Translations under genes and position numbers: made by a program
Notes under the pieces: generated by a model
Database searches by the model: none
What the model was told of the DNA's origin: nothing
Seen by the model: the letters and a program-made list of their open reading frames with translations, nothing else
Part shown: one piece after another, positions 7,273 through 15,901 of the stretch
How the letters are laid out: every line of letters begins with the position of its first letter
How positions within the stretch are numbered: the stretch's first letter is position 1
From: an uncultured Oscillospiraceae bacterium
GTDB taxonomy: Bacteria; Bacillota; Clostridia; Oscillospirales; Ruminococcaceae
Assembly (NCBI GenBank): GCA_900539695.1
Contig: UQDG01000017.1
Coordinates: forward strand, 1 to 45,756
DNA length: 45,756 nt
Reading direction: 5' to 3'

Positions 7273-9781
7273 ATGTCTGCGGTTTACCGATTTTTTTCTT
7301 CCGTTCCCAGGCCATCCAACCGAGTGCCGCCGCCAGCGCGGCCAGGCTGGCTGCAGCGCCCGGCACCACGCCGGGGTGGGTGTAGCGCAGGGTAACGGTG
7401 CAATCGCCCTGGGGCAGCGATACGCCGAGTAACCCGCCAAACAGCGCCGAGGGCTGCACCTCCTCACCGTTGACGGTGACGACCCAATTGTCATCGTAGG
7501 CAAAGCTCAGCGCCAACAGGTCGTTGTCACCGCTGACGGCGCAGTGCACATCGATGCGCCCGCCCTCCCGGATGTCGGCATCCACATCCTGCACCTGCTG
7601 CCGGGCGGCGGCCAGGGCGGCGCTGTCCAGCTGGTAGATTTGGGTGTTGGTATGGAAAATTTCGTCGTCGGCAATGCCCAGCACCATTGTCACGTGCTGC
7701 CCGGCGGTAAAGCTGGGCAGGCAGATGACACCGCCCAGGCTTTCCGGCTCAAAATATTGGGCGTAGAGTTCGCCGTCCACCACTACGTCGATGGGCAGCT
7801 GCTCCTCGGTGCCGGGGATGGCCATGTAGGCAGGCCCGGTGAGGGGCGCGGTAAAGTCCACCTGCACGGTGCCTTTGTCGGTCACGCTAAAGGTCGGCTC
7901 CACGCTGACCAGCGCGGTGTCCGTGCAGCCTGTCAGGCTTTGCAGCATGGCGTTCTGCATGGTAAAGGTATTGTCGGTCAGTGCATCCACGTCCACGGAC
8001 AGGGCATCCTGCCGGGCCAGGTAGGCCAGCGGGAAGGCCGCGTCATTTTTATATAAAGTATAGGCAGAGTCGCAGTCCACCGGCTGCCAGTGCCCGGCCA
8101 CCGGGCGGCTGCCATCGCTGTACAGCCAGCGGATGCCCAGCAGGCTGTCGGCCACGCCGGTGCTGCCCCAGCCATAGGTGGAGTAACCCACGTAGCCCAG
8201 CTGCTCCAGCAGCTCCTTGGCGGTGCTGGCTTTGGTGCTGGAATAGTGGCTGATGCCCCAATAGCCCAGCAGGAAAGGGTCGTTCAGCGTGTGCAGAAAG
8301 TTCTTCTCGATGCGGCAATCGCCGTCGGTCTCGGCCTTGGCAGTGGCCACGGCAGCGGCGGCGTTATCGTAAAAGGCGGTAAAGTCGGCCAGGTCGAACT
8401 GCTCAAACTTGCGCAGGGCCAAAACCGTGTTGGCGCCCAGGTCGGCGGCGGTCAGCAGGGCCGCCGTACCGCAGAGCAGCCGCCGCTTGTTTACGGGCAA
8501 AGCGGGCTTTTCAATCAGCAGCCACGCCAGAATCAGAGATAACGTACACAGCCCCGCCGCGGCAATCAGCTTGGTCTTGCTGAACAGCTCCGCCCCGGCG
8601 GCCAGGGGATACCCCGCCAGCCAGACCAGCGTCAGCCCGGCGGCCTGCCCCCAGGCGCGGCGGCGCTGGGACCCCGCCGTCAGCACCCGCGCAGCCAGCA
8701 GAATGACCACCGCGCTGAACAAAAAGCTGTACCGGTAGGGGAACCACACCGGCTGCTTCATGCCGTGCCAGATTTGGTCTACACCTTTTACCCAAAAGCT
8801 GCCCGCCAGCGCCGCCAGCAGCGCGGCAAAGCCCAGCTTTTCCCGGCGGGGCGCATTGCCGCAAAAGTACAGCAGCACCAGCGGCACCAGCATCACGCCG
8901 CAGTAAATATTGGGCAGACCGTTGGTGACATCGTTCCAGAAAAAGTTGCCGAAGAACAGCCGGTAGGGGAGTTGCAATAAATTAAACTGGGGCGTCAGGC
9001 TGAAGGTGAAGTCAAACAGCCCGCCTTTGCTTTCCTGCACTTCCAAAAGCACCGGCAGCAAAAAGAAGAAACTCAGCCCCGCCGCCAGTACACCGCTGGC
9101 CGCAAAGGCGGCGAAGCGGTGGCCAAACCGTCCCTGCCCCCGGCTGGACCACAGGCACAAAAAGTACAGGATGCTGAACAGACACACCGGCCAGGCGATA
9201 TAAAAGTTGAGCAAAATGCAAAGGAAGACCAGCACCGTAAAGCCCCAGTGGTGCCCCTGGCGCATCAGGTCGTCCAGTGCAGCCAGCACCAGCGGCAGCA
9301 GCCAGACCACATCCATCCAGATGATGTTCTGGTTGTACACGATGCAGAACGCGCAGAAGGCATAGCACTGCCCCAGCACTGCAAACAATGGGTCTGCCTT
9401 GGCAAAGTGGCGCTGCAAATACCAGCAGAACGCCGCCGCCGTGACCCCGGTGCGCAGCAAAAATAGCAGCCCCGCCGCCTGGGGCACCATGTGGGTAGGC
9501 AGCAGCAAAAACAGCAGGTTAAAGGGACTGTTCATGTAGTAGGCGAACAGCCCCAGGGTGCTGCCGCCCGCCAGCTTGCCGAAACTGTAAAAGAAGCCGC
9601 CCTGTTTGACCCGCGCCCACATATCGGTGATGTAGTTTACGTACAGCCCGCGCAGGTCGCCGGTAAGCACGGTGCCGGTGCCAAAGGGCCACCAGCCCAG
9701 ACAAAAATAGACCGCCGCCATCAACAGGCAGCCGCCCCCAAATGCCGCCAAAGTCAGCGGCCAGTATTTTTTCTTTTCCAC
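7271..9781 (-). CDS. YfhO-family multi-spanning membrane protein (glycosyltransferase-like)
   Basis: An 836-residue membrane protein. About twelve or more hydrophobic segments span residues 5-470, followed by a largely extracytoplasmic C-terminal domain (about 480-800) and a last hydrophobic segment before the basic tail WERKKKIGKP. Early motifs DLRGLYVNYI and GGSTLGLFAYYMNSPFNLL are typical of the YfhO family (PF09586). Characterised relatives act in glycosylation of teichoic acids from lipid-linked sugars, so a GT-C-like role at the outer face of the membrane is likely but inferred. The start was set at the GTG at 9781 (VEKKKYWPL), preceded by AGAGGA; the frame is open further upstream but without a better start. 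Monocistronic. Confidence 0.8.
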   Translation of the reverse strand: MEKKKYWPLTLAAFGGGCLLMAAVYFCLGWWPFGTGTVLTGDLRGLYVNYITDMWARVKQGGFFYSFGKLAGGSTLGLFAYYMNSPFNLLFLLLPTHMVPQAAGLLFLLRTGVTAAAFCWYLQRHFAKADPLFAVLGQCYAFCAFCIVYNQNIIWMDVVWLLPLVLAALDDLMRQGHHWGFTVLVFLCILLNFYIAWPVCLFSILYFLCLWSSRGQGRFGHRFAAFAASGVLAAGLSFFFLLPVLLEVQESKGGLFDFTFSLTPQFNLLQLPYRLFFGNFFWNDVTNGLPNIYCGVMLVPLVLLYFCGNAPRREKLGFAALLAALAGSFWVKGVDQIWHGMKQPVWFPYRYSFLFSAVVILLAARVLTAGSQRRRAWGQAAGLTLVWLAGYPLAAGAELFSKTKLIAAAGLCTLSLILAWLLIEKPALPVNKRRLLCGTAALLTAADLGANTVLALRKFEQFDLADFTAFYDNAAAAVATAKAETDGDCRIEKNFLHTLNDPFLLGYWGISHYSSTKASTAKELLEQLGYVGYSTYGWGSTGVADSLLGIRWLYSDGSRPVAGHWQPVDCDSAYTLYKNDAAFPLAYLARQDALSVDVDALTDNTFTMQNAMLQSLTGCTDTALVSVEPTFSVTDKGTVQVDFTAPLTGPAYMAIPGTEEQLPIDVVVDGELYAQYFEPESLGGVICLPSFTAGQHVTMVLGIADDEIFHTNTQIYQLDSAALAAARQQVQDVDADIREGGRIDVHCAVSGDNDLLALSFAYDDNWVVTVNGEEVQPSALFGGLLGVSLPQGDCTVTLRYTHPGVVPGAAASLAALAAALGWMAWERKKKIGKPQT

Positions 9782-9857
9782 GATGTATCCTCTACTATAA
9801 AAATGTCGCAGCTTGCAATGGCCCCCTCCCAGAGGGAGACTTTCGATTAACCTACCG

Positions 9858-9863
9858 ATTATA
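9858..9863 (-). promoter_or_regulatory. Extended -10 promoter for the yfhO-like gene
   Basis: On the minus strand the sequence reads TGCTATAAT, an extended -10 element (TGn-TATAAT) about 77 nt upstream of the GTG start. No good -35 is present at 17 nt, as is usual for extended -10 promoters. Confidence 0.5.
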
Positions 9864-9947
9864 GCACGCCTGCCGCTGCAAAACATGAAATATTGGTGAA
9901 CACCCTGTAAAAAATGCGGCTGCCCTTTTCAACTTTGCGGAACAACG

Positions 9948-9976
9948 TTGAAAGCCTGGAATAAATGCTGTATAAT
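9948..9976 (+). promoter_or_regulatory. Promoter of the lacI-type gene at 10044
   Basis: TTGAAA (9948-9953) and TATAAT (9971-9976) are separated by exactly 17 nt. The -35 overlaps the 8-nt palindrome CAACGTTG (9943-9950), and TCAAC/GTTGA half-sites at 9929-9951 could form an autoregulatory site. The promoter lies 67 nt before the start codon. Confidence 0.7.
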
Positions 9977-10043
9977 GGCTTTATAAAAAATTAGCAGCAA
10001 AAGCGATGAAGGCTATTCTTATATAGAGAAATGGAGAAACCCT

Positions 10044-11042
10044 ATGGCAACAATGGAAGATGTGGCAAAGGCAGCAAAAGTTTCTCGCGCGACAGTATCG
10101 AGAGTGCTTTCCAATTACCCATCTATAAAGCCGGAAACCCGCCAGCAGGTCATGTACTGGGTACGAGAGCTGCATTATGAGCCAAACCAGGTGGCGCAAA
10201 ACCTTGCGGGACACCACACCAATCTGATTGGTGTGCTATTTTCGGACCTTTCCAACCCGTTGTATGCGGCACTTTCTACAGCAATCATCCGGGAGGCGGA
10301 GCGCGAGGGATACAGCGTGATCGTGGGGGATGCCCAGCGGGAACGTGCCCGGGAAGTGAACATCATCAACAGCTTCAAGCGCCGAAAAGTGGACGGCATT
10401 ATTGTGCGTGCCATCGGCCGCCCCAACGAGAAACTGTATAAAGAACTGTCAATCCCAATGGTCAGCCTGTATAAGGTGATTGGGCATAAAAACATTATCA
10501 TCAGCTCCGAAGAAGGCGGTGCCCAGGTGGCGCGTCATTTTTACGGCACAGGCCGGGTGCGTGTGGGGTATTTGGGGCCTACCAGTGCCCTCTATGGTAA
10601 CGACAAGCTGGCAGGTTTGCAGGCAGGGCTGGATTCTTGTGGGCTGCAGATTGAAAAAATCTTGCCCTGCAACCAGCATGAGACCGCCGAGAACCAGAAA
10701 GCTTATCAGATTTTTACAGAATATCTGCAGGGAAATGACCCCCGCGCAGTGAATGCCTGGTTTGCGCACAGTGATATTGCCGCCAGTGATATTATCCGCG
10801 CGCTGATGGAACATGGTGTACAGGTCCCCCAGGAGGTGAGCGTCTGTGGATACAATGATACCCTGCTGGCCCGCAAAATGATTCCATCGCTTACTTCCGT
10901 TGCATCGCCTGTTGATGAAATGGCACGCAATGCCATTGCTTTACTCTTGAAAGAAATCCGCGGTGATGACGGGACGGAAAACGTTTACCTGGCCCCGCAC
11001 CTGCTGATTCGGGAGTCATCCCTTGTCAAAATAGACAAATGA
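10044..11042 (+). CDS. LacI-family transcriptional regulator
   Basis: A 332-residue repressor-type protein. The N-terminal helix-turn-helix (MEDVAKAAKVSRATVSRVLS, residues 4-23) with hinge helix VAQNLAGHHT is typical LacI/GalR. Residues about 60-330 form the periplasmic-binding-protein-like effector domain (IGVLFSDLSNPLY, VDGIIVRA, VCGYNDTLLA). The ribosome site GGAG lies shortly upstream of ATG 10044. It is followed by a PTS permease and a beta-propeller protein on the same strand, with a separate promoter and LacI-like palindromes in between, so it most likely represses that operon and responds to its sugar. The sugar is unknown. Confidence 0.9.
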   Translation: MATMEDVAKAAKVSRATVSRVLSNYPSIKPETRQQVMYWVRELHYEPNQVAQNLAGHHTNLIGVLFSDLSNPLYAALSTAIIREAEREGYSVIVGDAQRERAREVNIINSFKRRKVDGIIVRAIGRPNEKLYKELSIPMVSLYKVIGHKNIIISSEEGGAQVARHFYGTGRVRVGYLGPTSALYGNDKLAGLQAGLDSCGLQIEKILPCNQHETAENQKAYQIFTEYLQGNDPRAVNAWFAHSDIAASDIIRALMEHGVQVPQEVSVCGYNDTLLARKMIPSLTSVASPVDEMARNAIALLLKEIRGDDGTENVYLAPHLLIRESSLVKIDK

Positions 11043-11056
11043 ACGCTCGTGTTCAT
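11039..11056. promoter_or_regulatory. LacI-type operator half-site pair overlapping the lacI stop codon
   Basis: ATGAAC and GTTCAT half-sites separated by 6 nt, overlapping the regulator's TGA (11040-11042). The half-sites are the same as in the perfect palindrome at 11125-11140, but with 2 extra spacer bases, so it may be a weaker auxiliary site. Confidence 0.45.
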
Positions 11057-11086
11057 AGCCAAAAGAGAGAAAACAACGTGGATTGG

Positions 11087-11115
11087 TTGACAAAGCACAA
11101 AAATGGTGTTATGTT
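11087..11115 (+). promoter_or_regulatory. Promoter of the PTS-propeller operon
   Basis: Consensus -35 TTGACA (11087-11092), 17-nt spacer, -10 TATGTT (11110-11115). The expected start of transcription (about 11121-11123) lies just before the palindromic operator at 11125-11140. Confidence 0.75.
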
Positions 11116-11124
11116 GTGAACGAA

Positions 11125-11140
11125 ATGAACGCGCGTTCAT
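11125..11140. promoter_or_regulatory. LacI-type operator, perfect palindrome at the transcription start
   Basis: ATGAACGCGCGTTCAT is a perfect 16-bp palindrome with the central CG typical of LacI-family operators. It immediately follows the predicted transcription start, the classical repressing position. It also partly resembles a catabolite-response element, but matches that consensus less well than it matches itself. Confidence 0.75.
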
Positions 11141-11154
11141 AGTTGCAAGGCTAC

Positions 11155-11164
11155 GTTCATGAAC
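11155..11164. promoter_or_regulatory. Third pair of the same operator half-sites, in reversed arrangement
   Basis: GTTCATGAAC is a perfect 10-bp palindrome made from the same GTTCAT/ATGAAC half-sites, 14 nt after the main operator and 52 nt before the PTS start codon. Confidence 0.35.
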
Positions 11165-11215
11165 CGGAAATGCACGCAGCGAAAAAATGGACACAACCAA
11201 AAATGGGAGGAAACC

Positions 11216-12586
11216 ATGAGTAAAGAAAGAGATGTTGCAGAACAGATCCTGCAGCACATCGGCGGAAAAGAAAATGTTGTCAGTGCAGAACATTGCGCAA
11301 CGCGTCTGCGCCTGATCCTGAAAGATGATTCTCGCTTTGATAAAAAGCAGATCGAAGCCATTGATGGGGTGAAGGGCAGCTTTAAGGCTGCTGGCCAGCA
11401 TCAGATCATCCTGGGCACCGGCTTTGTTGATAAGGTCTATGCACAGTTCATGGAGATTGCTAACTTCCAGGAGGGTGAGCTGAAGACTAAGGCAGAAGCC
11501 ACCGCAGGGAACATGAACTGGTTCCAGAAGGCATCCCGTCTGCTGGGTGATGTGTTCCTGCCCATTATTCCCATCCTGGTTGCTACCGGCTTGTTTATGG
11601 GCGTACGCAGCCTGATCACCAACCTAGGCGTAACGTTGGACCCCACGGCATTGACCCTTTCCCAGGTGCTGATCGATACGGCATTCGCCTTCCTACCAGC
11701 CCTGGTCACCTACTCGGTCATGAAAAAGTTTGGCGGTTCCCCGGCACTGGGCATTGTCATCGGCCTGATGCTGGTTGCTCCGCAGCTGCCCAACGCCAAC
11801 CAGGTGGCTGCCGGTAATGTGGAACCAATCTACCTGTCCCTCGGCGCGCTGTCTGTGCCAATCGTTGGTTATCAGGGGTCGGTTCTGCCCGCCCTGGTGC
11901 TGGGTATCATCGCAGCCAAGATTGAAAAGGCTTTGAAAAAAGTCGTGCCGGATGTCCTGGATCTGATCGTTACTCCTTTCGTCACGCTGCTTTGCAGCAT
12001 GGTCATTGGCCTGATCGTGATCGGCCCCATCATGCACGTTGTGGAGCAGGGCCTGCTCATCGGCGTACAGGCACTTATGAACATTCCCTTCGGAGTAGGC
12101 GGCTTCATCGTGGGTGCCCTGCAGCAGGTAGTTGTTATCACCGGCCTGCATCATACCTTCAAAACGCTGGAAATTGAGTTGCTGGCCAACACCGGTGCAA
12201 ACCCCTTCAACACGCTGACCTGCGGTGCTATCGTGGCACAGTGCGGTGCTGCAGTAGCTGCTGCCCTGAAGCTGAAGGATAAGAAGCAGAAGTCCCTCTA
12301 CCTGTCCGAGGTCCTGCCTGCTTCCCTTGGCATCACCGAGCCGCTGATCTTCGGCGGCAACCTGCCTCGCCTGACTCCCTTCGTCTGCGCATGCGTGGGC
12401 GGCGGCTGTGCTGGTGCTTTCTCCTCCATCATGGGCCTTGCTGCAACGGGCATGTCCATCACGGCAATCCCCGGTATGCTGCTTTACCTGAACGGCCAGC
12501 TGCCCCAGTATCTCATTGCCTGTGCAATCGGCTTTGTGGTTGCCTTTGTGCTGACCACGGTATTTTACAAGCCGAAAGAAAATTGA
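11216..12586 (+). CDS. PTS sugar transporter, EIIBC subunit (glucoside/sucrose-trehalose type)
   Basis: A 456-residue permease that imports and phosphorylates a sugar. The EIIB domain (about 1-85) carries the phosphorylated cysteine Cys27 in EHCATRLRL. A glucose-superfamily EIIC domain follows (about 100-450) with roughly ten membrane segments and the substrate-site motif GITEPLIFGGNLPR. There is no EIIA domain, as in ScrA/TreB proteins of similar length, so phosphate must come from an EIIA encoded elsewhere. The start at 11216 follows GGGAGG; an upstream in-frame ATG at 11159 lies within the operator region and lacks a ribosome site. It lies 28 nt before the propeller gene, forming one operon. 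Confidence 0.88.
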   Translation: MSKERDVAEQILQHIGGKENVVSAEHCATRLRLILKDDSRFDKKQIEAIDGVKGSFKAAGQHQIILGTGFVDKVYAQFMEIANFQEGELKTKAEATAGNMNWFQKASRLLGDVFLPIIPILVATGLFMGVRSLITNLGVTLDPTALTLSQVLIDTAFAFLPALVTYSVMKKFGGSPALGIVIGLMLVAPQLPNANQVAAGNVEPIYLSLGALSVPIVGYQGSVLPALVLGIIAAKIEKALKKVVPDVLDLIVTPFVTLLCSMVIGLIVIGPIMHVVEQGLLIGVQALMNIPFGVGGFIVGALQQVVVITGLHHTFKTLEIELLANTGANPFNTLTCGAIVAQCGAAVAAALKLKDKKQKSLYLSEVLPASLGITEPLIFGGNLPRLTPFVCACVGGGCAGAFSSIMGLAATGMSITAIPGMLLYLNGQLPQYLIACAIGFVVAFVLTTVFYKPKEN

Positions 12587-12614
12587 AAACTTACGAAAGT
12601 GAGCGTGCATAAGG

Positions 12615-14252
12615 ATGGAACGCTTATACAACAACATTCAGCTGCCGGATGTCTGGCCACCGAAAAATAAGGAGACGACCCTGGACCAACCGCTGGAAGT
12701 GCCCTATCTCTCCCAGAAGCCGGATATCATTGATATTCGGGTGGGCCGTCAGCTCTTTGTAGATGACTTTCTGATTGCGGAAACCGACCTTGTCCGGGTA
12801 GAAGGCAAGCCGGAGACCCAGCCCCAGCCGCTTTTGCAGCCGGAGACCGAGATGGAACTGAACAGCGGGTACTGCACCTGCGCCTGTCCCTTCAACGGCG
12901 GTGTCTTTTATGATCCCCAAAGTGCAGCCTACAAAATGTGGTATCAGGCAGGCTGGTTCGATGGCAGCGCCTATGCGGAAAGCAAGGATGGCCTGCACTG
13001 GAAACGTTTGCATGAGTTGGACCCCAGCTGCAGCAGTGACCGTGTTCTGCCCCGCGTACCGGGCCAGATGCGCGATGGTGATGCTGTGTGGCTGGATCTG
13101 CAAACTGCCAACGAAGCAGAGCGCTATAAGATGCTGGCGTTTTACCGTTGCTTTGATAAGGACTATCGGTATTATCCGTTTAAACCTAAGCATGCCCACG
13201 ATGACCCGACCTCGGTCCCGCCGAAAGAGATCACGATGCTCTATGCCTCGCCCGACGGCCTGCATTGGACCCCGAAAGGGGAGACCGGCCCCAGCGGCGA
13301 TAACACGACCTTCTTTTACAATCCGTTCCGCAAAAAGTGGATCTACAGTATGCGCACCTTCTCCACACTGGACAGCCGTGTGCGTGTGCGTGGTTACTAT
13401 GAGACCGATGACCTCTTTGCGGGAAAGGATTGGAAAGCGGAGGATGTAAGCTTCTGGTCCCGCACAGACATCTATGACCGCCCGGACCCAGACCTGGGTT
13501 ACTACACACAATTGTATAACCTGGATGCGGTTGGGTACGAAAGTGTCATGCTTGGCATGTACTCGGTCTTTATGGGGCCGCCTAACTTCGTAGCGGAAAA
13601 GACCGGCCTGCCCAAGATCAATGACTTGAAACTGGGATTCAGCCGGGATGGCTTCCATTTTTCTCGTGGCTCCTACAGCAATTTCCTGTCATCCTCCCGC
13701 CAGAAAGGCAGCTGGGACTACGGCTACCTGCACCCGGCCAATGGCATCTGCACGGTAGCAGGGGATAAGCTGCATTTCTACTACTCTGCTTTTTCGGGTG
13801 CATCACCGCATTTTGGCAGCCACAAATATTCCGGCGGTGCGGTGGGCGTTGCCACTTTGCGCCGGGACGGTTTTGCCGCGATGGTGACAGAAAACGGCAG
13901 CGGTACATTGCTGACGGAAAAACTGACCTATGCAGGCAATCATTTCTTTGTTAACGCGGATTGCAGCCAGGGTGAGCTGTGGGCGGAACTGCTGGATGCG
14001 GAAGGACATCTGCTGCCGGGCTATACCCGTGCGGAATGCTGCACCCTGCGCGGCAAGGACAGCACCCGCTGGGAACTGCACTGGAATGCTAAGGGAGAGC
14101 AGACTCCTTGGCCGCAGGTGATGAGAGTCCGGTTTGGCTTGCAAAATGCCAAGCTGTACGCCTTCTGGATCACCGACAGCGCCGAGGGCAAGAGCCATGG
14201 TTACCTTGCGGCAGGTTCCCCCGAAGCCAATGCCCGGGGCAAAGACGAATAA
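12615..14252 (+). CDS. Beta-propeller glycosidase-like protein (GH32/43/68-like fold), unassigned
   Basis: A 545-residue protein with no signal peptide. Repeated blade-like motifs are visible: RQLFVDDFLI (about 44-53), YKMWYQAGW, YAESKDGLHW, LYASPDGLHW, GFSRDGFHF and the acidic MRDGDAVW. Alternating 'DGLHW' and 'MWY' motifs are usual in five-bladed propeller enzymes of the GH32/GH43 superfamily, but the canonical WMNDPNG of sucrases is absent, so it is not an ordinary sucrose-6-phosphate hydrolase. It follows a PTS gene, so a phosphorylated disaccharide is a reasonable guess for its substrate. The start at 12615 has only AAGG immediately before it. A strong AAGGAGA at 12669 precedes an in-frame CTG at 12681, which is a possible but unusual start. 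Confidence 0.65.
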   Translation: MERLYNNIQLPDVWPPKNKETTLDQPLEVPYLSQKPDIIDIRVGRQLFVDDFLIAETDLVRVEGKPETQPQPLLQPETEMELNSGYCTCACPFNGGVFYDPQSAAYKMWYQAGWFDGSAYAESKDGLHWKRLHELDPSCSSDRVLPRVPGQMRDGDAVWLDLQTANEAERYKMLAFYRCFDKDYRYYPFKPKHAHDDPTSVPPKEITMLYASPDGLHWTPKGETGPSGDNTTFFYNPFRKKWIYSMRTFSTLDSRVRVRGYYETDDLFAGKDWKAEDVSFWSRTDIYDRPDPDLGYYTQLYNLDAVGYESVMLGMYSVFMGPPNFVAEKTGLPKINDLKLGFSRDGFHFSRGSYSNFLSSSRQKGSWDYGYLHPANGICTVAGDKLHFYYSAFSGASPHFGSHKYSGGAVGVATLRRDGFAAMVTENGSGTLLTEKLTYAGNHFFVNADCSQGELWAELLDAEGHLLPGYTRAECCTLRGKDSTRWELHWNAKGEQTPWPQVMRVRFGLQNAKLYAFWITDSAEGKSHGYLAAGSPEANARGKDE

Positions 14253-14262
14253 CCCTAAATAC

Positions 14263-14293
14263 AAAGCGGTATGCGGATACGCATACCGCTTTT
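14263..14293 (+). terminator. Rho-independent terminator of the PTS-propeller operon
   Basis: Perfect 13-bp stem AAAGCGGTATGCG / CGCATACCGCTTT with a GATA loop, ending in a short T run. It lies 10 nt after the stop codon. Confidence 0.85.
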
Positions 14294-14316
14294 GCTGTAG
14301 CAGGCAAAATTGAAGA

Positions 14317-14345
14317 TTGAATCCATCCACCCAATATGCTATACT
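14317..14345 (+). promoter_or_regulatory. Promoter of the DUF1846 gene
   Basis: TTGAAT (14317-14322), 17-nt spacer, TATACT (14340-14345), 62 nt before the start codon. Confidence 0.7.
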
Positions 14346-14407
14346 ACTAACATAGTGTGCCCTGGCTTAGGGGCGTTTTGGGTTGTAGATAGGGAAAGGA
14401 ATCATCG

Positions 14408-15898
14408 ATGAAAATAGGATTTGACAACAACAAATACCTTACCATGCAGTCGGCGCATATCCGGGAGCGGATCGCCCAGTTTGACAACAAGCTCTACCTG
14501 GAGTTTGGCGGCAAGCTGTTTGACGACTACCACGCTTCCCGCGTGCTGCCGGGCTTTCAGCCGGACTCCAAGCTGCAGATGCTGCTGCAATTGAAAGACC
14601 AGGCCGAGATCGTCGTCGTCATCAGCGCCGAGGACATCGTGAACAACAAAGTCCGCGGTGACTACGGCATCACCTACGATATGGACGTGCTGCGCCTGAT
14701 CGATGCCTTCCAGGGTATGGGACTGTTTGTGGGCAGCGTTTGCGTGACGATGTACACCGCCCACCCCGATGTGGAAAACTTCGAGGCCAAGCTCAACAGC
14801 CTGGGCATCCGCACCTTCCGCCACTACAAGATCGCCGGTTATCCCAACGATGTAGCCCATATCGTCAGCGATGACGGCTACGGCAAAAACGATTACATCG
14901 AGACCCAGCGCCCGCTGGTGGTCATCACCGCGCCCGGCCCCGGCTCCGGCAAGATGGCGGTCTGCCTGTCCCAGCTGTACCACGAGTACAAGCGCGGCGT
15001 GCGGGCCGGTTACGCCAAGTTCGAGACCTTCCCCATCTGGAACCTGCCGCTGAAGCACCCGGTCAACCTCGCGTACGAGGCTGCAACCGCCGACCTGAAC
15101 GACGTGAACATGATCGACCCGTTCCATCTGGAAGCCTACGGCGAGACCACTGTCAACTACAACCGCGATATTGAAATTTTCCCGGTGGTCAACGCCATGT
15201 TTGAGCTGATCGCCGGCAAAAGCCCCTACCGTTCGCCCACAGATATGGGCGTGAATATGGCGGGCAACTGCATCATCGACGATGAGGTCTGCCGTGAAGC
15301 CTCGCTGAAAGAGATCGTCCGCCGCTACTACAAATGTATGTGCGACCAGAAAGTCAGCGGCGTGGTCAAGCAGGACCGCTTCAAGCTGGAACTGCTGATG
15401 AACCAGGCGGGCATCGCCCCCGGCGAGCGCGAGGTGGAGAAAAAGGCCGCCGCCTGTTCCGAGGCCATCGACGGTGCCCCGGCGGCTGCCATTGAGCTGG
15501 CCGACGGCAGCATCGTCACCGGCAAAACCGGCCCGCTGCTGGGCGCGGCATCCTCGGCCCTGCTGAATGCGCTGAAGCGGCTGGCAGGCATCGACCAGGA
15601 GATCGACCTGGTATCCTCCAAGGCTATCGAGCCCATCCAGCAGTTGAAGACCACCTACCTGGGCAGCAAGAACCCCCGCCTGCACACGGACGAGATTTTG
15701 ATCGCCCTGTCCAGCTCGGCCTACGAGAACCCCATCGCCGCCGCGGCTATGCGGGAACTGCCCAAACTGCGCGGCTGTGACATCCACACCACGGTCATCC
15801 TGTCCGGCGTGGACATCGACACGCTGAAAAAGTTAGGGCTGAACCTGACCAGCACCCCCCATTACGAGGAAGAGGACCGCATGTATCATAAGCGGTAA
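14408..15898 (+). CDS. DUF1846 family protein
   Basis: A 496-residue soluble protein matching the full length of the DUF1846 family (PF08903) and recognised by its N-terminus (IGFDNNKYLTMQSAHIRERI), GGKLFDDYHASRVLPGF, and the P-loop-like TAPGPGSGKMAVCLSQLYHE at about 178-197. Proteins of this family are widespread in Firmicutes; structures are known but the function is not established. AAAGGA lies 7 nt before the ATG. It has its own promoter and stands alone. The GPGSGK segment suggests nucleotide binding, which is inference. Confidence 0.88.
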   Translation: MKIGFDNNKYLTMQSAHIRERIAQFDNKLYLEFGGKLFDDYHASRVLPGFQPDSKLQMLLQLKDQAEIVVVISAEDIVNNKVRGDYGITYDMDVLRLIDAFQGMGLFVGSVCVTMYTAHPDVENFEAKLNSLGIRTFRHYKIAGYPNDVAHIVSDDGYGKNDYIETQRPLVVITAPGPGSGKMAVCLSQLYHEYKRGVRAGYAKFETFPIWNLPLKHPVNLAYEAATADLNDVNMIDPFHLEAYGETTVNYNRDIEIFPVVNAMFELIAGKSPYRSPTDMGVNMAGNCIIDDEVCREASLKEIVRRYYKCMCDQKVSGVVKQDRFKLELLMNQAGIAPGEREVEKKAAACSEAIDGAPAAAIELADGSIVTGKTGPLLGAASSALLNALKRLAGIDQEIDLVSSKAIEPIQQLKTTYLGSKNPRLHTDEILIALSSSAYENPIAAAAMRELPKLRGCDIHTTVILSGVDIDTLKKLGLNLTSTPHYEEEDRMYHKR

Positions 15899-15901
15899 GA
15901 T

